From Avrilella dinanensis (GTDB taxonomy: Bacteria; Bacteroidota; Bacteroidia; Flavobacteriales; Flavobacteriaceae), in assembly GCF_002807015.1 (NCBI RefSeq), contig NZ_NIPO01000003.1, positions 1 to 52,510 of the forward strand: DNA of 52,510 nucleotides, in the 5' to 3' direction. This document shows positions 25,391 to 34,284 of the stretch, in pieces. The stretch's first letter is position 1. The number at the start of each line of letters is the position of its first letter. The translations under genes and the position numbers were made by a program. A model generated the notes under the pieces. The model was not told the origin of the DNA. It made no database searches and saw only the letters and a list, made by a program, of their open reading frames with translations.

Positions 25391-26431
25391 TTAATTTTTA
25401 TAAAACTTACTTGTGCCAACTCCCCCCTGGAACCACTTAACAAAATCTCCTTGTAGGTTATAAATAAGCACAGAGCTGGTTCCTGCTAAGAAATTGGTAT
25501 CGGCAACAAAAACGTTTCCGTTGATGATGTTAAATCCATATAGATAATCGGATATACCGATGTTGAATGAAGGATTGGACGGGAAATTAGGCATGGTTGC
25601 ATTGATTTTGAAAACCTGATTTCCGTTGGCAACAGTATATAAATAACCATTGTCAAGAGCCAAAAACTGAGCATCTCTAGCAGCGGTGGTCGTTATGTTT
25701 TTAACCAAAGTCGTACCGTCTATTTTGCTGATAGCAGATTTTTCGGAAGACGATTCGAGTACATAAATTCCGTCGCCACTGTTTTTAAGCATTCCGGTTA
25801 TTTTATTCTCTAAGGTTATGGTGTTTACAAGTTCGTCACTGGACAAGTCAAAAATACCGATTTTATGTTGAATAGCCCACGGGTCTGAACCGACATACAG
25901 ATAATTGTCATTAGCAAAAATTTCTTCAGCAACAATATCAACGTCTATTCTTTTGATAAATGAATTGCTTTCCAAATCATACACCGTAATAAATTCATCG
26001 CCTTTTTCCATCACGTCGCCAGAATTGGTCACATACAACTTACCGTTTGCCACAGCAGCATATCGCGGCAAGGTCATTTCCTCAGTAATTTCTCCGATTT
26101 GCTTGAATGTGTAGCGGTCAACAATCCGAATCATATTGGAATTGTTCATTACGATATACGCCACATCGCCGTCAAAAGTGATGGACTGTGCGACGTCGCC
26201 CAACAATTCTCCTTTGTTTTTTGCAGAGAAAATATTAGAATGAATCCGCGACATAGTCGGCGAAATGTAAGAAACAGAAGCGTTGTTGTAACCATACCCA
26301 CCTTCGTTTACAACAAGGTAGCCATATTTGAAACTTTCTTCAGTTCCTCCGTTATCGATCGTGTTGTCATCAGAATTGCTACACGAAAATAAAAATGTGG
26401 CGGCAAATACGCCAAGTAATACTTTTTTCAT
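25391..26431 (-). CDS. btuG: BtuG-like surface beta-propeller lipoprotein (cobalamin capture)
   Basis: A 346-aa lipoprotein: lipobox FLFSC (Cys17) followed by SNSDDN, an export signal that should place it on the outer surface. The rest is a YncE/DUF5074-type beta-propeller with recurring strands such as IVDRYTFKQIGEI, ITVYDLESNSFIKRI and IGIFDLSSDELVNTI. In Bacteroides, BtuG is a propeller lipoprotein that binds vitamin B12 with extreme affinity and passes it to BtuB. The same pairing here, 4 nt behind a riboswitch-controlled btuB-like gene, supports that role. The symbol is assigned by fold and context, not by B12-contact residues. Confidence 0.8.
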   Translation of the reverse strand: MKKVLLGVFAATFLFSCSNSDDNTIDNGGTEESFKYGYLVVNEGGYGYNNASVSYISPTMSRIHSNIFSAKNKGELLGDVAQSITFDGDVAYIVMNNSNMIRIVDRYTFKQIGEITEEMTLPRYAAVANGKLYVTNSGDVMEKGDEFITVYDLESNSFIKRIDVDIVAEEIFANDNYLYVGSDPWAIQHKIGIFDLSSDELVNTITLENKITGMLKNSGDGIYVLESSSEKSAISKIDGTTLVKNITTTAARDAQFLALDNGYLYTVANGNQVFKINATMPNFPSNPSFNIGISDYLYGFNIINGNVFVADTNFLAGTSSVLIYNLQGDFVKWFQGGVGTSKFYKN

Positions 26432-26435
26432 TTGT

Positions 26436-28268
26436 TTATAGATTAATTATCATTTGTACATTATAATTTCTGCCCGGCATAGGGCGGTTTTCCACATTTT
26501 CATACTGGCTGTCTGTCAGGTTTCTGATGTTAAAATACAAGCTCATTTTTTCATTAAAAGCATACCCAAGGTCAGCATTCAGTATTCCGTACGGATTTAT
26601 GGTGTTGCGTTCATTGTTTTCAGCAGTGGTATAAACCTTGCCGTTGTAATAACCCTGCAATCTAAATAAAAAATCGTGAAATTTGAAATTTAACCCACCA
26701 AATATTTTATGTTTCGGAGTATAAATAAGCAGTTTGTCGGTTTTTTTATCAACAGATTCATTAAAAGTATAGCCAATATTCGCAGTTAAAGGAAAATGTT
26801 TAATTATCAGCGGAATATGATAATTAATTTCCATTCCTTTAATTTCTACTTTTTCGGTGTTTTCAGCTGCCCAAAAACCACCGGAAGTCGGTAGCCAGCG
26901 AATCATATTGTCGATTTGTATCCAATATACATTGGTTTGCAAAGTCGTTTTGCCGATAGCAATCGTTTGTTCCCAATCAACCTGATAGCTGCTTTCGGAC
27001 TTTAAATCTTTGTTTCCGCCGGGTTTCCAATAAATATCGTTGAGGGTCGGAGCTCTGAAATTCCGTGATAAATTTATTTTTGCGGAATAATTATCGGAAA
27101 ATTTTTGATACCATCCGGCAGAAAATAAATTCGGCGAATCATAGATACCTGTCCATTCCCGCTTCAGTCCGGCTTCAATACCAGTATTTTCACTCCATTC
27201 ATAACGCCCTAAAACAGCTGCCGAAAAAACATTTTGATTAACATTTTCCAGAGAAGATTTGTCGCCGCCGTTTCGATGATTTCTGAAATAAAGAATAGAT
27301 GATAAGCTGAACCGCTCGCTGATTTTATAATCCAAATCATGTTTTGCCAGCAAAGTATTGATCGCTCCGTCAGAATAGGAATTGGTGTTGAGGTTTTCGG
27401 AATATTTGAATTTTTCATACAAATAACCTAATCTCAAATTACTGACAAGCTGGCGATTGTTCAGTTTCCATACTAATAGATTTCTAGCAGTTTCATTTTG
27501 ATATTTCGATTTGATTTGACGTGGCGAAACTAAGGCAAAATGTCTTTCATCTTGGTAATAATTAGACAAAAACTGAATTTCATTGTATAGGTTAATCCGA
27601 TAGGCGAGGGTAGTGCTAAGGCTGTGGTTTTCATATTCTCCGTTGGTGTTTTTCCAGCTCCGGTTTTTTACTTCGTAATCATTCTGGCTCTGGTTGTGAT
27701 TGTAATTTGCCTGAACAAACCAATGATTGCTGCCGGCACTCACGTTGTAATTTGCCCGGTAAGTGTCAAAACTTCCGGCAGACAGCTGTATTTGCTGGTC
27801 AAAATGCGGGGCGAACCGAACCGTATTATTCAGATGAATCGTTCCGCCAATCGCTCCCGAACCATACAAAACGCTTCCGCCTCCGGCTTTGATAGCGATA
27901 TGGTCATATTCTTTGAAAGACAAAGAATTAAAATCTGATTGCCCCAATAGTAAGGAGTTGATTTCTATACCGTTCCACAATACGGCAGTTTGCTGTGCGG
28001 TCGTTCCGCGAAAAGAAGGTGACGAAACCATTCCGGCTCCGTTTTCCTTAAAATAAACCGGTGAATTAACCAACAAAAAATCAGTAAAAGTGCTTGTGTT
28101 TCTGTTAATTAAAGTGTCTGAAAGTATGTGTAAATTCTGAGAATTGTTGTGTGTCTGTAATCTGTTGTCAACGATAATCAATTCATTCAGTTCGGTATGA
28201 ACCAAACTGTCCTGAGCATACACCGGAAGTATGCAAAAACCTGTGATAAAAAGATAAATCAGTTTCAT
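26436..28268 (-). CDS. btuB: TonB-dependent cobalamin receptor (BtuB-like)
   Basis: A 610-aa outer-membrane receptor. Signal peptide about 18 residues (ILPVYAQ), TonB-box-like ELNELIIVDNR, plug domain (about 30-140, with LLVNSPVYFKENGAGMVSSPSFRGTTAQQTAVLWNG split over its core motifs) and a 22-strand barrel ending FNIRNLTDSQYENVENRPMP...MIINL. The cobalamin riboswitch directly upstream identifies the ligand class as B12 or another corrinoid. A hairpin two nt before the ATG probably forms the riboswitch expression platform. Transcribed with the btuG-like gene. Confidence 0.93.
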   Translation of the reverse strand: MKLIYLFITGFCILPVYAQDSLVHTELNELIIVDNRLQTHNNSQNLHILSDTLINRNTSTFTDFLLVNSPVYFKENGAGMVSSPSFRGTTAQQTAVLWNGIEINSLLLGQSDFNSLSFKEYDHIAIKAGGGSVLYGSGAIGGTIHLNNTVRFAPHFDQQIQLSAGSFDTYRANYNVSAGSNHWFVQANYNHNQSQNDYEVKNRSWKNTNGEYENHSLSTTLAYRINLYNEIQFLSNYYQDERHFALVSPRQIKSKYQNETARNLLVWKLNNRQLVSNLRLGYLYEKFKYSENLNTNSYSDGAINTLLAKHDLDYKISERFSLSSILYFRNHRNGGDKSSLENVNQNVFSAAVLGRYEWSENTGIEAGLKREWTGIYDSPNLFSAGWYQKFSDNYSAKINLSRNFRAPTLNDIYWKPGGNKDLKSESSYQVDWEQTIAIGKTTLQTNVYWIQIDNMIRWLPTSGGFWAAENTEKVEIKGMEINYHIPLIIKHFPLTANIGYTFNESVDKKTDKLLIYTPKHKIFGGLNFKFHDFLFRLQGYYNGKVYTTAENNERNTINPYGILNADLGYAFNEKMSLYFNIRNLTDSQYENVENRPMPGRNYNVQMIINL

Positions 28269-28270
28269 AA

Positions 28271-28290
28271 AACCTTTATTCCCGAAGGTT
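28271..28290 (-). promoter_or_regulatory. Expression-platform hairpin at the btuB start codon
   Basis: On the minus strand AACCTT-CGGGAATA-AAGGTT folds to a 6-bp stem whose 3' arm ends 2 nt before the btuB ATG. This suggests translational control by occlusion of the initiation region when B12 is bound. Confidence 0.5.
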
Positions 28291-28303
28291 GTTTGTCGTT
28301 ATT

Positions 28304-28463
28304 CAGTCAATCAGGCAGGTCTCCTGGCTCGTTTCTTATTTTTGCGTCTTCCCGAATTTCTTCAGTGACTTTATGCAAAAAACAGTCATAAACATACAGT
28401 TGCGGGTACAGCACAGGCTTATCCTGTTTCCCTTTTCATGCACTTCGGCAACCTGATTGCTGA
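28304..28463 (-). ncRNA. Cobalamin riboswitch
   Basis: On the minus strand the conserved blocks occur in order: P1 5' arm CAATCAGG (28459-28452), AAAAGGGAAACAGG, GCTGTACCCGCAACTGTATG, AAGTCACTGAAGAAATTCGG, GAAGACGC and the B12-box GAGCCAGGAGACCTGCC, closing with P1 3' arm CCTGATTG (28315-28308). This is a full class I/adenosylcobalamin-type aptamer. It controls btuB-btuG. A minus-strand -7 box TACTTTTG (28473-28466) begins the transcript. Confidence 0.95.
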
Positions 28464-28502
28464 TGCAAAAGTAACTTTTTATTTGTTCAAAATCACATAT
28501 TA

Positions 28503-28535
28503 TTTGCAGAGCTTTATCAAAAAGTTCTAAATTTG
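28503..28535 (+). promoter_or_regulatory. btuF promoter
   Basis: TTTG (28503-28506), 21-nt spacer, TAAATTTG (28528-28535), 21 nt before the btuF ATG. It lies about 30 bp behind the divergent riboswitch promoter, and its own transcript contains no riboswitch. Confidence 0.75.
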
Positions 28536-28556
28536 CTGTAAAATACTCTTCGAAAT

Positions 28557-29699
28557 ATGTTTCAAAACAAGATTTATTTGCTCCTTTTCATTGTTCTTTC
28601 GTTAGTAACGGGGTGTAAAAAAACAATAAAGGAAACTGGAAATATTTCCGGAATTTCCAATGAAATTCAATATGCCAAAGGGTTTGAAATGTATGATTTT
28701 GAGAATTTTAAAATACTGAAAATCACTCAGCCGTGGCAGGGAGCTGCGGAAACGTCTGTTTATGTACTGGCAAATGATGTAAACAATATTCCGGATTCAT
28801 TGGCTCATTTAACAAAGGTTCAGATTCCCGTAAAAAGCATTGTTGTGACCTCGACAACACATATTCCGTCGTTGGTAACTTTGAACGAAACGACTTCTCT
28901 CAAGGCTTTTCCCGGACTAGATTTTATTTCTTCAGAAGAAGTTCGAAGGCTTATTAGCGAAGATAAAATCAAAGAAATCAGCGACGGAATCGGTGTTAAT
29001 TTTGAATTGACCATCGACGTTAATCCTGAAGTGGTTATTGCTAACGGTGGTAACGATAGCTTTGAAAAATACCGTCAGATACAACAAGCGGGTATTCCGG
29101 TAATTTATAACGGAGATTGGGTAGAATATACACCTTTAGGAAAAGCCGAATGGATAAAGTTGTTTGGAGTTTTGTATGATAAAGAGGAGGAAGCGACAGC
29201 TTTTTTTAACCAGGTGGTTGCAGAATATGAGAAAGCGAAACAAACGGTAAGCAAAACAACCAGTAAACCGACAGTTTTCAGCGGGGCGATGTATGAAGAT
29301 ATTTGGTATGCACCGCAGGGCGACAGTTGGACAGCACAAATTATTGCAGATGCCGGTGGCGATTATGTATGGGCAAGCCACAGCGGAACAGGCAGTTTGT
29401 CGATGGCGTTTGAACAAGTGCTGGACGATGCTCAGGAAGTCGAATATTGGATTGGTCCTGCTCAGTTTGTTTCCTATTCCGAAATGCAGCATACGAATAT
29501 TCACTATAAAGAATTTACCGCATTTCAGACAAAAAAAATATATACCTACAGTGCCAGGAAAGGCGTTACGGGTGGATTGATTTTTTACGAAGAAGCAACT
29601 AATCGTCCGGATATACTTTTGAAAGATTATATCTGCGTATTGCACCCGGAAGTGTTTCCTGAACATGAATTGTATTTTCTGACTCCTTTGACTGACTGA
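28557..29699 (+). CDS. btuF: Cobalamin-type ABC transporter substrate-binding lipoprotein (BtuF-like)
   Basis: A 380-aa lipoprotein, lipobox LVTGC (Cys20), tethered facing the periplasm. Two alpha/beta lobes of the class III (BtuF/FecB/FhuD) fold: VYVLANDVNNIP, VVTSTTHIPSLVTL, GLDFISSEEVRRLI, then the second lobe SKPTVFSGAMYEDIWYAPQ and ADAGGDYVWASHSG. It delivers corrinoid, or possibly an iron chelate, to the permease encoded with a 1-nt overlap. Placement beside a B12 riboswitch and BtuB favours cobalamin. Confidence 0.85.
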   Translation: MFQNKIYLLLFIVLSLVTGCKKTIKETGNISGISNEIQYAKGFEMYDFENFKILKITQPWQGAAETSVYVLANDVNNIPDSLAHLTKVQIPVKSIVVTSTTHIPSLVTLNETTSLKAFPGLDFISSEEVRRLISEDKIKEISDGIGVNFELTIDVNPEVVIANGGNDSFEKYRQIQQAGIPVIYNGDWVEYTPLGKAEWIKLFGVLYDKEEEATAFFNQVVAEYEKAKQTVSKTTSKPTVFSGAMYEDIWYAPQGDSWTAQIIADAGGDYVWASHSGTGSLSMAFEQVLDDAQEVEYWIGPAQFVSYSEMQHTNIHYKEFTAFQTKKIYTYSARKGVTGGLIFYEEATNRPDILLKDYICVLHPEVFPEHELYFLTPLTD

Positions 29700-30721
29700 T
29701 GAATAACAGCAAAACATATTCGATATTTATTTTTTTGTCCATAGTATTGGTGGCGATGTTTTTCGTCAATCTGGCGGTGGGTAGTCTGGCAATTCCGGTA
29801 TCGGAAGTTTTTTCGGTTTTGTTCAAAGGAGAAGCAGGTAAACCAAGCTGGGAGTATATCGTTTTAGGATTCAGATTGCCCAAAGCAATTGTCGCCATAT
29901 TAACCGGAATTTCGTTACCCATTGCCGGAATGTTAATGCAGTCTTTATTTCGAAATCCGATGGCAGAGCCTTATGTGCTGGGATTGAGTTCCGGGGCGAG
30001 TTTGGGTGTTGCCTTAGTGGTTTTGGGGGCAGGTTTGCTACCTTTAGGAATTCAGCAATATGCAACGTCGGCATATAGTTTGGTGCTGGCGTCGGTGGCA
30101 GGAAGTTTTTTGGTTTTATTTGCTGTTTTACTGGCAATTAACAAAGTGAAAAGTACCGCTACTTTATTAATTATCGGATTGATGTTCAGTAGTTTTGCCG
30201 GAGCTTTTGTTGGTGTTTTGTCTTACTTTTCTACGGCAGAGGATTTGAAACGGTTTACCTTCTGGGCAATGGGAAGTTTGAGTAACCACAGCTGGCATGA
30301 TATTTTTATTCTATTTGTGGCTACATTTGCCGGAATTATCATTTGTCTTTTTTTGATAAAATCCTTGAATACACTGATGTTGGGCGAATCTTACGCACAA
30401 ACGATGGGCGTGAATATCAGAAAAACCCGTTACCAGATTATTATTGCTACCGGAATTTTGACCGGTAGTATCACAGCTTTTGTCGGGCCGATTGCTTTTA
30501 TCGGTTTGGCAGTGCCACATATCAGTCGAATTGTTTTTAAAACCGGTAACCATTTTGTGCTGTTTTTTGCCAATATGATTATCGGAGCGATTGTGTTGCT
30601 GCTTAGCGATACACTGAGCCAGATTCCGGGTTCAAGCATGGTACTGCCGATTAATGCTGTTACTTCTATCATCGGAGCCCCGATAGTGATTTCGATGCTG
30701 TTGAAACATAAAAATATTTAA
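29699..30721 (+). CDS. btuC: FecCD/BtuC-family ABC transporter permease
   Basis: A 340-aa inner-membrane permease with about nine to ten helices. Family signatures are RLPKAIVAILTGISLPIAGMLMQ split around RLPK and GMLMQ, NPMAEPYVLGLSSGASLG, and the ATPase-coupling segment FVGPIAFIGLAVPHISRI. It pairs with BtuF. The ATPase (BtuD) gene expected next is absent: 128 nt later mutL begins, and no fragment of an ABC ATPase is visible. The ATPase is therefore encoded elsewhere or shared. Confidence 0.88.
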   Translation: MNNSKTYSIFIFLSIVLVAMFFVNLAVGSLAIPVSEVFSVLFKGEAGKPSWEYIVLGFRLPKAIVAILTGISLPIAGMLMQSLFRNPMAEPYVLGLSSGASLGVALVVLGAGLLPLGIQQYATSAYSLVLASVAGSFLVLFAVLLAINKVKSTATLLIIGLMFSSFAGAFVGVLSYFSTAEDLKRFTFWAMGSLSNHSWHDIFILFVATFAGIIICLFLIKSLNTLMLGESYAQTMGVNIRKTRYQIIIATGILTGSITAFVGPIAFIGLAVPHISRIVFKTGNHFVLFFANMIIGAIVLLLSDTLSQIPGSSMVLPINAVTSIIGAPIVISMLLKHKNI

Positions 30722-30823
30722 TAATTTTCTTTCGGGTGTTTGATGTCAGGTGTTCTGGCAACTCTTTACGATTTAAAAATTAAATTTTAATCAGACACAT
30801 GAAAGCACCTCGTCCAAAAATTG

Positions 30824-30831
30824 TAAATTTG
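30824..30831 (+). promoter_or_regulatory. Putative -7 box of mutL
   Basis: TAAATTTG lies 18 nt before the mutL start. A -33 element is not evident. Confidence 0.45.
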
Positions 30832-30849
30832 TCTTTTTAAAACAAAACT

Positions 30850-32712
30850 ATGTCAGCCAATATCATTCGGTTACTTCCCGACCATGTTGCTAATCAAATC
30901 GCTGCCGGCGAGGTGGTACAGCGACCTGCATCGGTAGTAAAAGAATTGCTGGAAAATGCAGTAGATGCCCAATCCACTTCTGTCAAGCTCATCATTAAAG
31001 ATGCAGGGAAAACACTTATTCAGGTGGTGGATAACGGTGTGGGAATGAACGAAACCGATGCGAGACTGTGTTTTGAACGGCATGCGACTTCCAAAATTAC
31101 CAGGGCAGAAGATTTGTTTAACCTGCACACCAAAGGCTTTCGTGGCGAGGCATTGGCATCTATTGCGGCGATTGCTCATGTAGAACTCAAAACCAAACCC
31201 GAAGATGCCGAATTGGGTACACACTTGGTTATCGAAGGAAGTAAAGTAGCGTCGCAGGAATTAGCGGTATTGCCCAAAGGAACGTCGATATTGGTCAAAA
31301 ATCTGTTTTATAACATTCCGGCAAGGCGTAATTTCCTTAAATCTGACAAAGTAGAATTCCGTCATGTGATTGATGAATTTCAGCGTGTGGCATTGGCACA
31401 CCCCAATGTGGCTTTTGAAATGTTTCACAACGGCAGTGACGTTTTTCAACTACCTGCCGGCAACTTGCGAAAAAGGATTGTCGGGATAATGGGCAACAAG
31501 CTCGATGAAAAACTCGTGCCTGTGCACGAACAAACCGAAATCGCTGAAATATACGGATTTGTAACTAAACCGGAAGCTGCCAGAAAAACCCGTGGCGAAC
31601 AGTTTTTGTTTGTCAATGACCGTTTTGTAAAAAGTGCTTATCTTCATCACGCTATTGTGGCGGCATACGAAGGTTTGCTGAGAGAAGGCACACACCCGGC
31701 ATATTACATCTACCTGAACTTACCGCCAAACACGATTGATATCAACATACACCCGACCAAAACTGAAATTAAGTTTGATGACGATTCGGCTTTGTATGCG
31801 ATTATCCGGGCAACGGTCAAGCACAGTCTGGGACAGTTCAGCATTGCACCCGTTTTGGATTTTAACCGGAATCCGGAACTGGATACGCCCTATGAAATGC
31901 AGGGTAATGCCAGTGTGAAACCAACTGTTGAGGTCGATACCAATTACAATCCGTTTGCTGAAAAAAGCACTTCTGGCTTTAAACCTTCGCGAAGCATAGG
32001 CGGAACAGCGAAACCCGCAAACTGGGATACTTTGTACAGTAATATTCCTTCATCTACTGATGAAATTTTGTCATCGGGCGGACATACGGTTGAAAGTGAA
32101 CTGCCATCAGAAAACCTTTTTTCCGGACAAGTTAGTGAGGAAAAACAATCCAATCTGGTCTTTCAAATTCATAAAAAATACATTGTCAGCCCGATAAAAT
32201 CGGGTATGGTAATCATTGACCAAAGACGGGCTCATCAAAAGATTTTGTTTGAGCGATATATAAACATATTTCAGAACAAAAACAGTTCGAGCCAGCAGTT
32301 GTTGTTTCCATTGCAGTTGTATTTTTCTGCCTCAGAAATTATCATGTTGAAAGAAATGCAAACGCATTTGAGCGAGCTGGGTTTTGTTTTTGAAAAAATT
32401 GAACAGGAAAGTATCGTTATTTCCGGAGTTCCGGTCGGGATTTCCGAAAGTGAGGCATCAATCGTGTTGGAAGATTTGCTGAATGACTGGCAAAACGATT
32501 TGCCTGATGACACCGAGGTGTTGCAGGAACATTTAGCCAAAGCCATGGCACAAAGTCTGGCGTTGAAAAGCGGAACGATTTTGTCTGCCGAAGAACAGCA
32601 AAACATTGTGAATTCGCTTTTTGCCTGCCCCGACCCGCAGGTGTCGCCGTTTGGCAAACCTACTTATGTAATCCAGAATATAGAAGAAATTGATAAAAAA
32701 TTTATCTTATGA
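30850..32712 (+). CDS. mutL: DNA mismatch repair protein MutL
   Basis: A 620-aa GHKL ATPase coordinating mismatch repair after MutS. N-terminal motifs NQIAAGEVVQRPASVVKELL, DNGVGM and GFRGEALASI are complete. The C-terminal dimerisation domain carries DQRRAHQKILFE (Asp457-Glu468) where endonuclease MutLs have DQHA-x2-E-x4-E, so His, Ala and the first Glu are replaced. The late Cys segment ACPDPQVSPFGKP is also altered. I therefore cannot call it a nicking MutL; this may be normal for the phylum. First gene of a four-gene overlapping run. Confidence 0.96.
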   Translation: MSANIIRLLPDHVANQIAAGEVVQRPASVVKELLENAVDAQSTSVKLIIKDAGKTLIQVVDNGVGMNETDARLCFERHATSKITRAEDLFNLHTKGFRGEALASIAAIAHVELKTKPEDAELGTHLVIEGSKVASQELAVLPKGTSILVKNLFYNIPARRNFLKSDKVEFRHVIDEFQRVALAHPNVAFEMFHNGSDVFQLPAGNLRKRIVGIMGNKLDEKLVPVHEQTEIAEIYGFVTKPEAARKTRGEQFLFVNDRFVKSAYLHHAIVAAYEGLLREGTHPAYYIYLNLPPNTIDINIHPTKTEIKFDDDSALYAIIRATVKHSLGQFSIAPVLDFNRNPELDTPYEMQGNASVKPTVEVDTNYNPFAEKSTSGFKPSRSIGGTAKPANWDTLYSNIPSSTDEILSSGGHTVESELPSENLFSGQVSEEKQSNLVFQIHKKYIVSPIKSGMVIIDQRRAHQKILFERYINIFQNKNSSSQQLLFPLQLYFSASEIIMLKEMQTHLSELGFVFEKIEQESIVISGVPVGISESEASIVLEDLLNDWQNDLPDDTEVLQEHLAKAMAQSLALKSGTILSAEEQQNIVNSLFACPDPQVSPFGKPTYVIQNIEEIDKKFIL

Positions 32713-33476
32713 TGCAGTTAACCAATGCAGTAAAGCAAATATTAATCGTTAATATTATTTTGTTCATCGGAGCGATGTTAGTTCCGACACTCAATATATA
32801 TCTGCCTTTGTATTATTTTGAAAACCCGATGTTTGGCTGGTGGCAGATGGTCTCTCACATGTTTATGCATGGCGGACTGATGCATATTTTCTTTAATATG
32901 TTTGCTTTGGTATCGTTTGGTACGGTGCTAGAACATTTTTGGGGAAGTAAAAAGTTTGTTCTTTTTTATTTCTTATGTGGATTGGGAGCGGCAACCGTTA
33001 ATCTGGCTGTGAATTATTTTCAGTTTCAGGGAGCTTATGATTATTTGATTAATGCCGGAATGACAAGCAATGAAGTGCAAACATTATTAATGGAGGGGAC
33101 AGTGAATCCGCAGGCAGTTGTTCAGAATACGCCACAATTACAGGAAGCTATTAACCAGATATCGTCTGTTTTTAATACAAGAATGGTCGGAGCTTCCGGA
33201 GCGATTTACGGTTTGTTGATAGCATTTGTGTTTATGTATCCCAATGCTGAACTGGCGTTGATGTTTATTCCTGTGCCGATTAAGGCAAAATATTTTGTGC
33301 CGGCTATTTTATTGTATGATTTTCTTTCAGGACTTAATGGAAGTTCGATTTTTGGATTAGGAGGAGGTGTTGCCCACTTTGCCCACTTAGGTGGTGCGTT
33401 GGTAGGCTTCTTGCTGATGTGGTACTGGCGGAAAACTCAGTTTAACCAAAATCGTTGGGACAGATATGGACACTAA
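32709..33476 (+). CDS. Rhomboid family intramembrane serine protease 1
   Basis: A 255-aa membrane protein with about six helices. The catalytic Ser163 lies in GASGAIYGLL and His226 in AHFAHLGGALVGF. An early loop HMFMHGGLMHIFFNMFAL carries the conserved HxxxN region. It cleaves transmembrane segments of unknown substrates. A roughly 50-residue insertion (about 105-155) between helices is longer than in GlpG. ATGA overlap with mutL and 11-nt overlap with the second rhomboid. Confidence 0.92.
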   Translation: MMQLTNAVKQILIVNIILFIGAMLVPTLNIYLPLYYFENPMFGWWQMVSHMFMHGGLMHIFFNMFALVSFGTVLEHFWGSKKFVLFYFLCGLGAATVNLAVNYFQFQGAYDYLINAGMTSNEVQTLLMEGTVNPQAVVQNTPQLQEAINQISSVFNTRMVGASGAIYGLLIAFVFMYPNAELALMFIPVPIKAKYFVPAILLYDFLSGLNGSSIFGLGGGVAHFAHLGGALVGFLLMWYWRKTQFNQNRWDRYGH

Positions 33477-34284
33477 TTGGAAAGACAAAATAAGGTATCA
33501 GTTGAGTGTTGCCGACACGTCGCAAAAGTTGATTTATGTGATTGCGGGTTGCAGTTTGCTGTCATTGTTAATCGGAACTTTTTTTCCGGTTAATGAATGG
33601 GTGGCTTTGAGTTCCAATTTCAATATAAGCTTATCCAGATTCTGGACTTTTCTGACTTATACGTTTTTTCATGCGACCATATTTCATCTGCTGTTCAACC
33701 TGATAGCACTTTTTTATTTCAGCCAATTATTCAAAGTATTTTTTACACAGCGACAACTGTTGTCGGTGTTTCTGTTTGGTTCGGTCTTTGCGGGTATATT
33801 TTTTGCAGGAATTATTTCACTGTTTGAGAACCATAATAATTATTTACTCGGGGCGTCGGGCGGAATCATGGCGATTTTGTTTGCTACAGTCCGTTATCAG
33901 CCGAATATGTCCGTTCGTTTACCTTTGATTGGCAATGTTAAAATCTGGCATATCGCAGCGGCATTTTTGCTGATTGATTTACTGATGATGCCTTATGGGA
34001 ATTTTGGCGGAAGGCTGGCTCATATCGGCGGGGCGTTGTTTGGTGTGCTATATACCACATTTTTATTTCAAGGAACGGATATGTCAAAATGGATATATTG
34101 GGATAAGAAAAAACCACAAAAAAGCCGACCTGCCAGCGGACAATCAACGGCGTTTTCTGAGCGGTACAGCAAAGCAGATAACCAAAAGAAAGTCAATGAA
34201 ATCCTGGATAAAATCCGAAAATCGGGTTATGAAAGTCTGACCAAAAAAGAAAAAGAATTTTTATTTAAACAAAAATCAAAATAA
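33466..34284 (+). CDS. Rhomboid family intramembrane serine protease 2
   Basis: A second, diverged rhomboid of 272 aa. Ser131 in GASGGIMAIL and His186 in RLAHIGGALFGVLY give the dyad. It has a C-terminal cytoplasmic tail of about 65 residues, basic and polar (KKPQKSRPASGQ), ending in KEKEFLFKQKSK. The tail resembles the DUF6576-type extension found on one of the paired rhomboids of flavobacteria. Overlaps both neighbours, so expression is coupled. Confidence 0.9.
   Translation: MDTNWKDKIRYQLSVADTSQKLIYVIAGCSLLSLLIGTFFPVNEWVALSSNFNISLSRFWTFLTYTFFHATIFHLLFNLIALFYFSQLFKVFFTQRQLLSVFLFGSVFAGIFFAGIISLFENHNNYLLGASGGIMAILFATVRYQPNMSVRLPLIGNVKIWHIAAAFLLIDLLMMPYGNFGGRLAHIGGALFGVLYTTFLFQGTDMSKWIYWDKKKPQKSRPASGQSTAFSERYSKADNQKKVNEILDKIRKSGYESLTKKEKEFLFKQKSK

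Noticed and set aside
27624..27938. Open frame of 104 codons antisense to btuB
   Set aside because: It is on the opposite strand to a well-supported receptor gene, with no promoter or recognisable domain. The same applies to the many other antisense frames over dnaK, mutL, clpX and bshC.
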